Origin: Acidiphilium sp. C61
GTDB taxonomy: Bacteria; Pseudomonadota; Alphaproteobacteria; Acetobacterales; Acetobacteraceae
Reading direction: 5' to 3'
DNA: 64,000 nt
Assembly: GCF_902712915.1 (NCBI RefSeq)
Contig: NZ_CACTIA010000003.1
Span: forward strand, 124,001 to 188,000
Shown here: positions 16,276 through 25,173 of the stretch, piece after piece
Layout of the letters: the number at the start of each line of letters is the position of its first letter
Numbering within the stretch: position 1 is the stretch's first letter
Notes under the pieces: generated by a model
Databases searched by the model: none
What the model was told of the DNA's origin: nothing
What the model saw: only the letters and a program-made list of their open reading frames with translations
Program-made: the position numbers and the translations under genes

Positions 16276-18258
16276 CTACGGCTCGGGGACAGGTGCCAAC
16301 TGACGCACTCTGTCGCTTGCCGGGCCAAGCGCCTCCGCGAGGCAGGCGACGACCATGTCGTGCAGCGAACCTGCATAGATATCGGCGGCCACGGCAGCAC
16401 GCAGCCTGTCGTCACTCACCATGTTGGAGGGCCAAAATCCGACAAGAATGCAAACCGACGGGCTGCGTGCCCGCAGCCGACGCACGGTGTAGCGCAGATC
16501 GGAGGATGTGCCGGCAATGCCGGAATAGGTCAGGCAGACCATCTGCACGCCCACGATGTCGAGCGTGTCGGCCGCACGCAGGCTAACGGCTTCATGCGTC
16601 ACGACGCTGGCGCCGATCCCGCGCTTGCCGAGCAGCTGAGCGAGCATCGCCGACGCCAGATCATCGAGCGGGCCGCGGCCGGCCACGCACAGCACCGCGG
16701 AAGGGGCCTGCCAGTCCGGCGACAGGCCGACCGGCTCGCCCAGCCCGGCAGGCGGCCCGGGCTCGCGCGATTCCGGCGTTGCCTGCCGATCTGACGGCAG
16801 CCTCGCCGGTCCCGCGGCAGTCAGAAGCGTATCGCTGTCGTCATGGTCGCCGATTTCCTCCAGCAGTCCCTGCACCCCGGCGATGATCCGAATGGTCTGC
16901 GCCTCGGTCAGCACCCCGCGCTCGATGTCGATTGTGGCCAGTCGCAAGCCGGGGATCGCGACCTCATCGTAGTATGCCGACAGCGTACACGACTTCAGCA
17001 GCTGCTCGGCGTCGTCTTGCACTTCGTCCAGTCGGCCTGCCAGCATCCGGTTGTAGAAGCTCTCTACCGGCGTCAACGCTGAACGGTCGCCGAGCAGCAC
17101 GTCGAGGAACTTCAATCGATCCACATGGCGGCCCAGAATGACCAGACAGAGTGTGAGCGGCATCGACAGGATCAGCCCGACCGGCCCCCACAGCCAGCTC
17201 CAGAAGATCGCCGCGACCACGACGGACAGCGGCGACAATCCGGTGCTGTGCCCATATGCCATCGGCTCGATCACCTGGCCCATCACGCCCTCGCTAACCA
17301 CGAACAGGGTCCCCGTCCACAGCAGCATCGACCAACCCGGATCGACTGCCGCGGCAAGCGCAAGCGGTAGCGCGGCCGCGAGCCACGGGCCGATATACGG
17401 AATGAAGCGCATGAGGATCGCCATGATGCCCCACAGCACCGCGCTCGGCACGCCGATGACGAACAGACCGAGGCCGATCATGCTGCCGAATGCAGTGTTC
17501 AATGCCAGCAGGGTCAGGAAGTACCGGCTCAGGCGGTGCCCGGCCTCATCCATCGCGGTCATCGTCCGGTGCAGATCGCCGGTGCCGAGCATGCGGATGA
17601 GTCGGTCGCGCAGATCCTCGGGCCGCAGCAGAATGAAGATCGCCACAACCACGACGATGGCCGTAGTCATCAACGGCGATAGGATCGGCGTGAGGACGCG
17701 CCTCGCCAGCTTCATCAGCGACGGTTCCGGCTGATGGACCTCCACCGGTATCGGCTTCGCGGCCGCGTTGGTGGGTGCCGCGGCGGACGCTGCACTGACG
17801 GTCGTGCCGGCGCTCGCCGGCGCGCCGGCCGACGCGTGGCTGTCGCGATTGATTTGGCTGCCCATGCTCCCGACGAAAGCGGAGAGGCGGCCAAACGTCG
17901 CGCTCTGAACGGCATCGACCTTCTGCTGGATGGTGTCCGTATAACGCGGGATGTCGTCGGCAAGATCGGCGACCTGGGTGCCGATCAGGCCGGCGGTGCC
18001 GAGGATGACGCCGAGCGCCAACAGCACTGCGAGTACTACCCCCGGCACCCGCCCCAGCCCGGTGCGGCGGAGCAGATTTACCAGCGGGGCGAGCAGGAAC
18101 GACAGCAGCACCGCCAGCGTGATCGGGATCAGCACGTCGCGGGCGATCGACAGCGTGGCGACCGCCACCACCACGCTGATCAGCGTCATCAGCCCCGAGG
18201 TGTCATTGATCGCGGCTGGCGTGCCCGGTCGCGCCCGTGGCGGCGACAGATCTATCAT
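16276..18258 (-). CDS. AI-2E family transporter with extra C-terminal domain
   Basis: 660-aa membrane protein of the AI-2 exporter/PerM superfamily. It has two N-terminal helix pairs (residues about 25-95), a long soluble loop with an Ala/Ser/Thr-rich insert (about 110-180), then the conserved helical core (about 195-370) with FIPYIGPWLAAALP and WGPVGLILSMPLTL. Residues about 375-510 are soluble. The last about 130 residues (SAVLCVAGRGPLDDLASAML onward) resemble a Rossmann-like, B12-binding-type domain; the cobalamin His signature is not evident. The ATG at 18258 is preceded by a TTG one codon upstream. The substrate is unknown; PerM-superfamily members include exporters and Na+/H+ antiporters. 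Confidence 0.8.
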   Translation of the reverse strand: MIDLSPPRARPGTPAAINDTSGLMTLISVVVAVATLSIARDVLIPITLAVLLSFLLAPLVNLLRRTGLGRVPGVVLAVLLALGVILGTAGLIGTQVADLADDIPRYTDTIQQKVDAVQSATFGRLSAFVGSMGSQINRDSHASAGAPASAGTTVSAASAAAPTNAAAKPIPVEVHQPEPSLMKLARRVLTPILSPLMTTAIVVVVAIFILLRPEDLRDRLIRMLGTGDLHRTMTAMDEAGHRLSRYFLTLLALNTAFGSMIGLGLFVIGVPSAVLWGIMAILMRFIPYIGPWLAAALPLALAAAVDPGWSMLLWTGTLFVVSEGVMGQVIEPMAYGHSTGLSPLSVVVAAIFWSWLWGPVGLILSMPLTLCLVILGRHVDRLKFLDVLLGDRSALTPVESFYNRMLAGRLDEVQDDAEQLLKSCTLSAYYDEVAIPGLRLATIDIERGVLTEAQTIRIIAGVQGLLEEIGDHDDSDTLLTAAGPARLPSDRQATPESREPGPPAGLGEPVGLSPDWQAPSAVLCVAGRGPLDDLASAMLAQLLGKRGIGASVVTHEAVSLRAADTLDIVGVQMVCLTYSGIAGTSSDLRYTVRRLRARSPSVCILVGFWPSNMVSDDRLRAAVAADIYAGSLHDMVVACLAEALGPASDRVRQLAPVPEP

Positions 18259-18302
18259 CAACGTAGCCGTGGTACTGGTGTTACGAGCATCGGCGAACCC
18301 AT

Positions 18303-19376
18303 TCAGCGGTGCAAGGCCGCGCGTTTGGCGTGGTCATTGTTCAGAAGCCAGAACGTCGCGATCTGGCGCGCGGCGGACAGATCCGCGCGCGCCAGATACG
18401 GGCTGGTGCGGCCGCTCCCGGGCAGGCTGGCATCGACGGGAAAGCCATGCCCGATCGCGGGCAGCGTCCAGATCTCGACGGCGGGCGGTCGATCGGGCCG
18501 GCCCCAGGTCCGATGCCGATGCCCCGATGCCACGTTGTCGGTCCTCGGCGCCGTATCCTGGCCATGCAACTCGCCCCATTGCGCCGCGAGTATTTCGGCG
18601 TTCGCCGGATCAACCGTGCGATCTCGGCCGCCTTGCCAGATCGAGACGCGTGGCCACGACCGTCGTGAACGGGCCTGCGTCACTGCACGGACGTCGCCAG
18701 CGAGCGCCTGCCGCGACCGCGACATGTTTGCCCGTCGCATGTGAAGCATCGCTGCGACCTGGGTTTGCGCGCAGCCGACCGGCATGCCCGCGACAATGCC
18801 CCCCGCAGCGAACACCGCAGGGTATGCGGCGAGCATCGCAGCGGCCATGCCGCCGCCGGCAGAAAATCCGACAATGTAGATTCGTCTTGGGTCGGACCCA
18901 TAGCGTGCGACCGCGACTCTCAGCATCTGGCGAATCGACATCGCCTCGCCGCCGCTCCGGCGGACGTCATCAGGGCGGAACCAGTTGAAGCAGCGGCCAC
19001 GGTTGTTCGCGTGAACCTGTTCGGGCACCAGCAGCGCGAACCCCAACTCGTCCGCCAGCGCGAGCCAGCCGGACGCGTTGGCAAAGGCTGCGGCATCCTG
19101 GCCGCAGCCGTGCAGGACGACGACCAGCGGCCGGCCCGCGGGCAGCCGGGCGCGGGCATGAACCAGCATCCTCAATGCGCCGGGATTGGAGCCGAACCCG
19201 ACGACTTCCGACACGCAACCTGCCGACATGCGAGCCGCCGACACCGGCCGATCCACCAACGCCCGCTTCCAGACGCGGGCGGCATCCTTTACCAGCGCCG
19301 CGGCCTGCCGCCGCGCGACTTTGGTGGCGCGGGAGTGGCGTGCGATAGCGTTCGCCCCACCCAGCCACATGCGCAT
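18303..19376 (-). CDS. PHB depolymerase-family esterase
   Basis: Alpha/beta hydrolase of the Esterase_PHB family (LpqC-like), about 357 aa. The oxyanion region is PLVVVLHGCGQDAAAFANA. The substrate-loop signature NWFRPDDVRRSGGEA is clear. The nucleophile elbow is GFSAGGGMAAAML. The acid/base part is IWQGGRDRTVDPANA, and the terminal His lies in IGHGFPVDA. Start: ATG at 19376 with GGAAAG about 11 nt upstream; a second ATG lies two codons in. The open frame extends 109 codons further upstream without family similarity. No signal peptide, which suggests an intracellular polyester or feruloyl-type esterase rather than a secreted PHB depolymerase. Forty-four bases upstream of the AI-2E gene on the same strand. 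Confidence 0.82.
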   Translation of the reverse strand: MRMWLGGANAIARHSRATKVARRQAAALVKDAARVWKRALVDRPVSAARMSAGCVSEVVGFGSNPGALRMLVHARARLPAGRPLVVVLHGCGQDAAAFANASGWLALADELGFALLVPEQVHANNRGRCFNWFRPDDVRRSGGEAMSIRQMLRVAVARYGSDPRRIYIVGFSAGGGMAAAMLAAYPAVFAAGGIVAGMPVGCAQTQVAAMLHMRRANMSRSRQALAGDVRAVTQARSRRSWPRVSIWQGGRDRTVDPANAEILAAQWGELHGQDTAPRTDNVASGHRHRTWGRPDRPPAVEIWTLPAIGHGFPVDASLPGSGRTSPYLARADLSAARQIATFWLLNNDHAKRAALHR

Positions 19377-19725
19377 GAATGGGGTCTTTCCAGTCAACCT
19401 TTTCGACAAGACACTCACCTCACGTCTGCAACACCTTCTTGTCCGCACCAACGGCCGGCTTGGTGCACTGTCTGTCTCACCGCGTGAGCTGTCTGATAGC
19501 GTGACTATCATCCGATCATATGCTTCCATCCGATCGGCTGTTGCTCTTGAAGCGAATGTATCTGTGATGTTCTCAGACATGGGCACGCTTGGGCAGGTTG
19601 CGATCAACCACCGCCGAGCGCCGATGGATCTGCCTTGGCGTCGAGCCAGACATCGGGTGGGGCACTCAAGCGCGCGCTGCGGATGTGAACGCAGCCGTCC
19701 CACATAGTAGCGCGCGTGCGGAATG
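19377..19725 (-). other. Gene-free spacer upstream of the esterase gene
   Basis: About 350 bp between the esterase start and the CsbD stop. Open frames here are Arg/Ser-rich and lack ribosome sites. No IS signature was recognised. It presumably holds the esterase promoter. Confidence 0.4.
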
Positions 19726-19896
19726 CTATTTCCGGACGGAATCCTTCAGACCGCCGACCGTATTCTGCACCCTGCCCTCGGTCTTGCCGGCACGTCCTTC
19801 GGCTTGCAGCTTGGCATCGCCGACGAGTTTACCGACGGCCTCTTTCACGGCGCCCTTGATCTCTTTCGCCAATCCAGCTACGCGATCCTTGTCCAT
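19726..19896 (-). CDS. CsbD family stress protein
   Basis: 56-aa hydrophilic protein reading MDKDRVAGLAKEIKGAVKEA, then VGKLVGDAKLQAEGRAGKTEG, a clear CsbD domain (PF05532). Family members are abundant general-stress proteins of unknown mechanism. The ATG at 19896 is preceded by GGAG about 9 nt away. The frame extends 45 codons upstream, but that part is unlike CsbD. Monocistronic. Confidence 0.9.
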   Translation of the reverse strand: MDKDRVAGLAKEIKGAVKEAVGKLVGDAKLQAEGRAGKTEGRVQNTVGGLKDSVRK

Positions 19897-20330
19897 CAGC
19901 CGGCTCCCGTTACGATCTCTGCTAAGGCTTTGCACGAAACCCGGTGCGGCTCGTTCGCTGTCGATCGCTATACTGGATCGTGTGATCCGGCCTGCCGAGG
20001 CCTCAATAATTAGCAGGGCCTCACTTCCCATAGAAGGCTCGGAAACTACGCATCTCCGGCTCTGCGTACTCGCCCCGTGGAGGCCGCGCCAGGGCGGGCG
20101 TCTCGAGGAGGCTTATCACACTTCATCAAAGCGTTCGACGATGCGGTCGCGGCATACCCCGGCGCGGCGACCAGCTCAGCCGCCACCTGCGGCTCCAATG
20201 TAGGGCACACATATACGCTCCGACGCCCGCGAGAGGCCCGCCAGGCCACGGCCCGAGCGTTCCGCGAAGGGCGCGTGGCGGGCGTCCGGTTCGGCATGCC
20301 TTCACGCGCACGCGCGCCGGCGCGACGCGC
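19897..20330 (-). other. Gene-free spacer
   Basis: About 430 bp between csbD and the XRE regulator. The open frames on both strands are Arg/Pro-rich, without ribosome sites or recognisable domains. I see no IS signature. Confidence 0.35.
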
Positions 20331-20888
20331 TCATCCGCGCGATGCCGAGGGCGGCGCATATGCCAACTCGGCGAGCTCTTCGAACGCGGAGATCAGTGGC
20401 TCGGTCCGGACATCTCCGACCGTGACACTCGATACCTCATGCTCGGCAAGGCTGTCCAGCATCCGGGTAACGCATCGCCGAATTGCCGGATTCCGAATCC
20501 GACTGAATCTATCGGCGATCTGGTCGATATCGTCATATTGGCGCATGTCCACGGCGGCCTGCCCGACGCCGCCCGCGGCGCGACCGCCGACCGGACACCC
20601 GGTTTCGGCCTTTGGCGCCTGCGGCGAGGACGCCGAATCCGTGTAGAAATAGGCGAGGTCCACGCCGAGCGCCTGCGCTAACCGGAACAGGTCCGCTGGT
20701 GCGACATGCTGTATGCCGCGCTCGTAGGCGGCGATCCCTCTCACTGGCACGCGCAGTGTCATCGCCAGTTGCCGGCGAGAGAGTCCAATTTCCGCGCGCC
20801 GTGCCGTGATCTGACCGCCGATATGGGCGTCGAGAGATGCGACCTGCAATGACACTATGTTGCGCGGACGGCCTGTTCTGTCATCCAT
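20331..20888 (-). CDS. XRE family transcriptional regulator
   Basis: 185-aa helix-turn-helix protein. The N-terminal HTH_XRE (residues about 17-70) reads GGQITARRAEIGLSRRQLAM, then VPVRGIAAYERGIQHVAPADLFRLAQALGVDLAYFY, with the canonical LSRRQLA / YERG recognition region. The C-terminal about 70 residues (DDIDQIADRFSRIRNPAIRR onward) are helical and typical of alphaproteobacterial HipB/XRE-like regulators. The ATG at 20888 was chosen over an upstream in-frame ATG because it begins the conserved part. The target is unknown; it may control neighbouring envelope-stress genes. Confidence 0.85.
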   Translation of the reverse strand: MDDRTGRPRNIVSLQVASLDAHIGGQITARRAEIGLSRRQLAMTLRVPVRGIAAYERGIQHVAPADLFRLAQALGVDLAYFYTDSASSPQAPKAETGCPVGGRAAGGVGQAAVDMRQYDDIDQIADRFSRIRNPAIRRCVTRMLDSLAEHEVSSVTVGDVRTEPLISAFEELAELAYAPPSASRG

Positions 20889-21017
20889 GTTCCATACCCC
20901 ACCTATTGACGGCACGCGCGAAGCGAGCGGTCGAGCCTACAATCTGGCAGACCCGACCGCTCGCCGGACAGCCTCGGAAATTACTCATGCAGCGCGGTGG
21001 CGGCGCACGCCATCGCG

Positions 21018-21242
21018 CTACTCCATCGTCGTCGAGCGCGTGGTCTGCGTGGTCGTGGTCACGGGCGCGCCCAGCATTGGCGGCGCCGCCGCGGTCGCTG
21101 TGGTCGAGGTGCTCGTATGTTGCGTCGTCGTCGTCGTCGCGGTGTCCGGCGAACCGCCACCGCAGCCGGCGAGGACCAGGACGGCCCCGCTCATCCACGT
21201 GGCAAGCAGAATGCGTGCCGCGGTGGTCTTGTTCGATCGCAT
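21018..21242 (-). CDS. Small Thr-rich lipoprotein
   Basis: 74 aa, ATG at 21242 preceded by GGAGG at 6 nt. Basic N-terminus MRSNKTTAARILLATWMSG, then the lipobox LAGC, so processing by signal peptidase II and lipidation are expected. The mature part is almost entirely Thr, Ser, Ala and Gln in low-complexity runs, ending TTQTTRSTTME. No known domain. It sits first downstream of another exported Thr/Ser-rich protein and a glycine-zipper lipoprotein on the same strand, which suggests a small envelope-protein cluster. Confidence 0.7.
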   Translation of the reverse strand: MRSNKTTAARILLATWMSGAVLVLAGCGGGSPDTATTTTTQHTSTSTTATAAAPPMLGAPVTTTTQTTRSTTME

Positions 21243-21255
21243 GATGTCCTCCGGT

Positions 21256-21594
21256 TCATTTCGTGGTCGAGTATGGAGACGTTGTGTCGGTCGTGGTGCT
21301 AGTGTGTGGCACAGGTGTAATCGTGGTGGTGCTGGTGGACTGGCTGACCGCACCGTCTTCGCTGCCATAGGTCGTCTTCCGCGATTGCGACGTATTCCCG
21401 GCCGCATCGACGCTGCGGCTGGTTTCGGTCGTGCTCAGCGTGCCGCTCGGCGACGGCATGACCGGCGTCCACGTCATCGCGGTAGGCTGTAGCGTATGGG
21501 CGGTGGATGTTGTGGTCGTCGTCTGCGCGTTCGCGCCAGCCGTCGCCAGAGCGAGGCCGGCGCCGAGCGGCGTGATAACCTGAATGCGGTTCAT
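21256..21594 (-). CDS. Exported Thr/Ser-rich protein, function unknown
   Basis: 112 aa from the ATG at 21594 (MNRIQVITPLGAGLALATAG), with AGGAAAG 7 nt upstream. A Sec signal peptide probably ends at ANAQ. The mature chain is low-complexity (TTTTTSTAHTL, TETSRSVDAAGNTSQSRKTT, STSTTTITPVPHTSTTTDTT). The stop lies 13 nt before the start of the lipoprotein gene at 21242, so the two are probably co-transcribed. The composition resembles the adjacent lipoprotein, which could mean a shared origin. No family recognised. Confidence 0.65.
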   Translation of the reverse strand: MNRIQVITPLGAGLALATAGANAQTTTTTSTAHTLQPTAMTWTPVMPSPSGTLSTTETSRSVDAAGNTSQSRKTTYGSEDGAVSQSTSTTTITPVPHTSTTTDTTSPYSTTK

Positions 21595-21645
21595 GGATTC
21601 TTTCCTGCTTTCAGGGTGTTTAAACGTCACCTGGGCGGGTTCCGG

Positions 21646-21888
21646 TTAACGGGGCGAGAGGTTGATCGTGCTCGGACTGGTGAGACCGCCGACGGCTGCA
21701 CCCACGCCACCGCCGATCAGCGCGCCACCACCCGGCCCGATGCCGGTCACCGAACCGACAACCGCGCCCGTCCCTGCGCCGATCGCAGCACCGGACAGGG
21801 CACGGCCTCCCGGCGAATAGCCGCAGCCGCCGAGTAGCAACCCGGCTCCGGCGGCAACGGTGAACCAAGCCAGTCTATACGATCTCAT
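21646..21888 (-). CDS. Glycine-zipper lipoprotein
   Basis: 80 aa from the ATG at 21888 (RBS AGGAG 7 nt upstream). The signal MRSYRLAWFTVAAGAGLLLG is followed by the lipobox LLGGC. The mature part is a glycine zipper: ALSGAAIGAGTGAVVGSVTG, then GPGGGALIGGGVGAAVGGLT. Such zippers (YMGG/Rick_17kDa-like) insert in or pack against membranes and are common in outer-membrane lipoproteins. First of three clustered small exported proteins on this strand. Confidence 0.75.
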   Translation of the reverse strand: MRSYRLAWFTVAAGAGLLLGGCGYSPGGRALSGAAIGAGTGAVVGSVTGIGPGGGALIGGGVGAAVGGLTSPSTINLSPR

Positions 21889-22138
21889 GCTAAAGCTCCT
21901 GATGGACGCGCCATGGTCGCGCGTCGGGTCCGCAGCACCTCTGTGTTGGCCGGTAGGCGGGTGTTTGACGCGCATGCCGAGATAGTCGCACTGCTCAACA
22001 TGGCGACCCGCGAAACGATCATGCAGGACCGGAATCTACGTAGTTCCCAGTGGAAGAAATCCGATCTCGCCAATGTGGCCGAGGCTTCCGAGCGCGCGCG
22101 ATACCGAGCCTTGCAAAGCCGGGGCGCGGCATTGTGGG

Positions 22139-22189
22139 CTATTTGGCCGGAGTCTTGTCCACCTCGACGGTCTTGGAGTGGGCCCTTCT
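22139..22189 (-). pseudogene. C-terminal scrap of a His/Ala-rich protein paralogue
   Basis: Reads RRAHSKTVEVDKTPAK then stop. This matches the end of the His-rich protein at 24215-24463 (EKAHSKTVEAAKPPAR). The rest is lost, replaced upstream by ISAs1 and IS630 material. Confidence 0.55.
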
Positions 22190-22212
22190 CAGCGTGCGCC
22201 GTGGGCGCAGTC

Positions 22213-22256
22213 GAAAATTCCTCCCACTATGTCCAAGACGTCACCTTCGCCGAGAA
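22213..22256 (+). mobile_element. ISAs1 transposase sliver, 44 bp
   Basis: Encodes VENSSHYVQDVTFAE on the plus strand, the same block that in the 22.6-23.9-kb copy reads (minus strand) IENSSHYVRDVTFAE. It is an isolated piece with no ends visible. Confidence 0.5.
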
Positions 22257-22349
22257 CGTTGGCGTCTTGGATTGTGTGGAAATTGCCTGTGGCGGCGTCT
22301 CTGGTTTGGGGAGCCTGACGAGGTCAGGCGACGAGATTAAGATGCATTG

Positions 22350-22621
22350 AGGCAGGAGGTTCTCCGAGGCTCTGCCCACAAGACGCGCCTGGTCAAGGAC
22401 TACGTGGCCTCGACCGCGGGGCGTCTGACGCTGCATTTCCTTCCAGGCTGCGCGCCGGAACTGAACCCGGACAAGTTGGTCTGGAGCCATGTGAAGCGCA
22501 CCGGCGTGGCCAGGAATCCGCTGCGCAAGGGTGAGAAGCTGCGTGATAAGATCGACGCCCAACTCGCCGCCATCAAGCGAGTACCTGCACTCGTGCGCTC
22601 ATTCTTCCTCGCCCCCAGTGT
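22350..22621 (+). pseudogene. IS630-family transposase, C-terminal remnant
   Basis: Plus-strand segment reading HKTRLVKDYVASTAGRLTLH, then FLPGCAPELNPDKLVWSHVKRTGV and ending VPALVRSFFLAPSV. This is the DDE C-terminus of IS630 with the PELNPDE-type catalytic motif (here PELNPDK, so the last acidic residue is replaced by Lys). The N-terminal half is missing and the 3' end is cut by the ISAs1 insertion at about 22622. Sequence resuming at 23917 (ccagtgt) may be its continuation. Confidence 0.75.
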
Positions 22622-22624
22622 CAT

Positions 22625-23770
22625 GGCTGTTCAACGCTTTGGGATAGTGATTGAGAGCGAGGATGTGGTAGAGGTCGGCAAGCGCGGCGCGGTAGCGGTC
22701 CTGGCTGAGGGTGCTGGCGCTGGGTTTGCTGTTCATCAGGATGTTGAAGGCGAAGCTGCGCAATCGGGCGATGACGCCAGGGTTGGTTCGGATCCGGGAT
22801 CGATCCTCTGCGAAGGTGACGTCTCGGACATAGTGGGAGGAATTTTCGATGCCCCAATGTGCGCGGATGGCCTTGGCGGCGATGGCGGCGGTGAGGGATG
22901 TGTTGGCGACGTAGAAGGCGGTGTCGTGTGTCAGCTTGAGCAGGCCGGTTTCGGGATTGCGGGTGGCGATTGCGCGCTCGACCTGAATGATGGCGGTGAC
23001 ATGGGGATGCCAGTCGGTGCCGGCGAGCGCGCAGGCGGGATTGAAGGCGGAGACGGTGCGGGTTTCGTCACGATTGCGGCCGCGGTCGCGGGTCCGGAAG
23101 ACGTCGTATGGGGCGCTCGATGTGGCGATATGGTGGATCGCCTGCTTCAGCGTCGGTTGATTGTCCTTGACCTGGACGATGAGGCTGATGTTGCCCGCCT
23201 GGGCGACGTTGAAGGCTTTTTTTGGCAGTGCAGGGCATCCAGGGTGACGAGTGTGTCCTTGGCGATGCCCAGTTCGGCGAGCAGCGCCTGGGCGGCGGGG
23301 ATCTCGCTGGATTTCTCGCCGATCTCGACATGAGCGAGCACCAGCTTGGTGTCGGTGGCGAAGGCGCTGAGCACATGAGCCGCGGTGCGGTCATGGAACC
23401 TGTCGAAACTGCCGCGCAGGGTCTTGCCGTCGAGCGCAATGCTGGCCGTGCCGGGCTTGGTCCTGGCCGCCTGCAGCAGTGCCGCGTGGCGTCGGAACGC
23501 GGCCTCCACCGCGCCCGGATCGAGCCCCTGGAGGATGTAGCGGATCGCCGTGTGCGAGGGCGCCCGGCGCCATTTCAGGCCGAAGCTGCGGTTCAACCGG
23601 CGGCGATGGACGTCGATGAAGGTGACGATGCCGCGATACGAGTTGCTGCCGCTGATGATCGCCAGGATCGAGAACAGCAGGACATGCGGCAGCTTGTAGA
23701 GCTTGCCTTCCGCGCGCCGCGGATCGGGAACCTCTGCCAGGATATCGAGCAACGAGCTGAACGCGGCCAT
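22625..23770 (-). pseudogene. ISAs1-family transposase, frameshifted at an A7 run
   Basis: DDE transposase of the ISAs1/IS1548 type. ORF part 1 from the ATG at 23770: MAAFSSLLDILAEVPDPRRA, the H-repeat-like N-terminus, ALDGKTLRGSFD (first Asp) and VTLDALHCQKK (second Asp). At the A7 run (T7 on plus, 23217-23223) the frame shifts. The continuing frame encodes AFNVAQAGNISLIVQVKDNQ, then GIENSSHYVRDVTFAEDRSR and the tail NILMNSKPSASTLSQDRYRA. One extra A would restore a roughly 375-aa protein. It could be inactivated, expressed by transcriptional slippage, or a homopolymer sequencing error; the sequence alone cannot decide. Confidence 0.8.
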
Positions 23771-23910
23771 GACAACCTCCGTATCGGTTGCCTTCCCAAG
23801 AATCCCAAATCCCGCCGGTCGGGAATCCCCATATTCCCCAGAAAGTCAGTTCGCCCCCACAGTGTTGCGCATCCGACCCACCCCAACTCAGAAACCAGCG
23901 TTGAACAGCC
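22625..23910 (-). mobile_element. ISAs1-family insertion sequence, about 1.29 kb
   Basis: Terminal inverted repeats GGCTGTTCAACGCT (left, 22625) and the complement of AGCGTTGAACAGCC (right, ending 23910). The heptamer CCAGTGT occurs just outside both ends (22615-22621 and 23917-23923), which suggests insertion into the IS630 remnant. It carries one minus-strand transposase gene with a frameshift. The same left end recurs in a truncated copy at 45440. Confidence 0.85.
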
Positions 23911-24214
23911 CTACCGCCAGTGTAGCCTATTACAGACTGTTAAGTAAGAGTCCGGTTGAGGCTGCCTACCCAGTTGATCGTCACGTTGCATCCGCAGCCG
24001 CATATTCACGACCTGTGTGAATATGCGATATGCATGTGTTAGACAGACACCCTCTATGCAATCCCAAGTTCCTGTGCCGATCGTTCCTGTTATTGTCCGC
24101 ATCGACTGTCCCAGCACCGCAAGCCCGCTCCGAAAAACATGATACCGAGAATTGCCAGATCAGGTAATTCAGGAAAGACCGGCCACTCGGAAAAGTCTTA
24201 AGCTATACCAAGAC

Positions 24215-24463
24215 CTATCTGGCAGGTGGTTTGGCCGCTTCAACCGTCTTGGAATGGGCCTTCTCGGAATGCGCCATGGCCGCGGCAGCATGCAGCCTGG
24301 CGGGTTCGTGCTCACCCATGTTGAGATGGTGTGCGGCCTCGAGGTGATGGTGTTCTGCTACGGCGTGATGCGATGCCGCAGCGATATGCACGGCGGCCGC
24401 CGGATGATTGGGGGCCGATTGGTGGGTGCCGGGGCTGACCGCGGCGGGATTCGCTATTGTCAT
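24215..24463 (-). CDS. His/Ala-rich small protein, function unknown
   Basis: 82 aa from the ATG at 24463 (MTIANPAAVSPGTHQSAPNH), with GGAG about 9 nt upstream. No signal peptide or membrane segment. It is rich in His and Ala: IAAASHHAVAEHHHLEAAHH, MGEHEPARLHAAAAMAHSEK. Regularly spaced His on predicted helices suggests metal binding or acid buffering; this is inference. A 16-residue remnant of a paralogue is at 22139-22189. The family is seen as a hypothetical protein in acid-tolerant proteobacteria, which I recall only loosely. Confidence 0.6.
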   Translation of the reverse strand: MTIANPAAVSPGTHQSAPNHPAAAVHIAAASHHAVAEHHHLEAAHHLNMGEHEPARLHAAAAMAHSEKAHSKTVEAAKPPAR

Positions 24464-24599
24464 GTGATTTCTCCAGAAATGGTCCAAGGTTACCGTTCAT
24501 GGGAGGCATATGATAGCTTGCCCAAGAACAAACTCAAGATATCAGACCATCGCATTGCCCGGTAGGATCGGGAAATACTTACATCGCCAACTATCCGAC

Positions 24600-24790
24600 G
24601 TCACACTTAGATTCGGTCCAAGATGATATTCTATTCTTACAGTGCCTTCGTAGCATCAGCCGAATTGAGGCCCAGAGGATGAATGCCAGGGCGTTGGTTC
24701 GGTTGAGGCCCTCCCAATCCATGCTCAGGCCCGGCATCGGTTCGACCAGGCAATGATGCGTTCCCCATGCGGTGATCGCGATCCAGCGGT
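24600..24790 (-). pseudogene. IS5-family transposase, C-terminal remnant
   Basis: Minus-strand tail reading MDWEGLNRTNALAFILWASI then RLMLRRHCK, the RLAKDWENLNRNALAFLKLASIRLMLRKL block that ends many IS5 transposases. Upstream sequence is lost at the junction with the IS110 fragment near 24790. Confidence 0.6.
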
Positions 24791-24857
24791 TTGATCTGTC
24801 AAACCGGGGGCGCGAAGCGAGCGGGTGGTCCGCTTGTTGGAGCCGAGGGAGGCAATC

Positions 24858-25173
24858 ATGGCGCACTACGCAGGACTGGACATTTCGGACAAAGACACCG
24901 CCATTCACGTTGTGGACGACAACGGGAAGCTGGTCTGGCGGGGCAAGAGGGCCAGCGAGCCGGAGGTGCTCGCCGCGGCCCTGCGCCGGCATGCGCCCGA
25001 ACTCGTTCGGGTCGGGCTCGAGACCGGACAGTTGGCGCCGTGGCTCTACCATTCGCTCAAGGACCTCGGTTTTCCGGTGATCTGCCTCGATGCGCGCCAT
25101 GCACGCGTGGCGACAGCGTTGCAGCGGAACAAGACTGACGCACACGAAGCCGAAACTTTGGCGCAGTTCGTCC
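24858..25173 (+). pseudogene. IS110-family transposase, N-terminal fragment
   Basis: ATG at 24858 with GGAGGC upstream: MAHYAGLDISDKDTAIHVVD, then LVRVGLETGQLAPWLYHSLK and NKTDAHEAETLAQFVR. This is the RuvC-like DEDD domain start of IS110 transposases (GLDIS Asp, LETG Glu, KTDxxDA-type). The gene is cut at residue about 105 by the IS256 copy at 25174. The 3' remainder is not found on the far side. Confidence 0.75.

Noticed and set aside
22621..23333. Plus-strand frame through the ISAs1 element
   Set aside because: Opposite to the transposase, Gly/Val/Asp-rich shadow. The same frame reappears at 45.4 kb only because the IS is duplicated.
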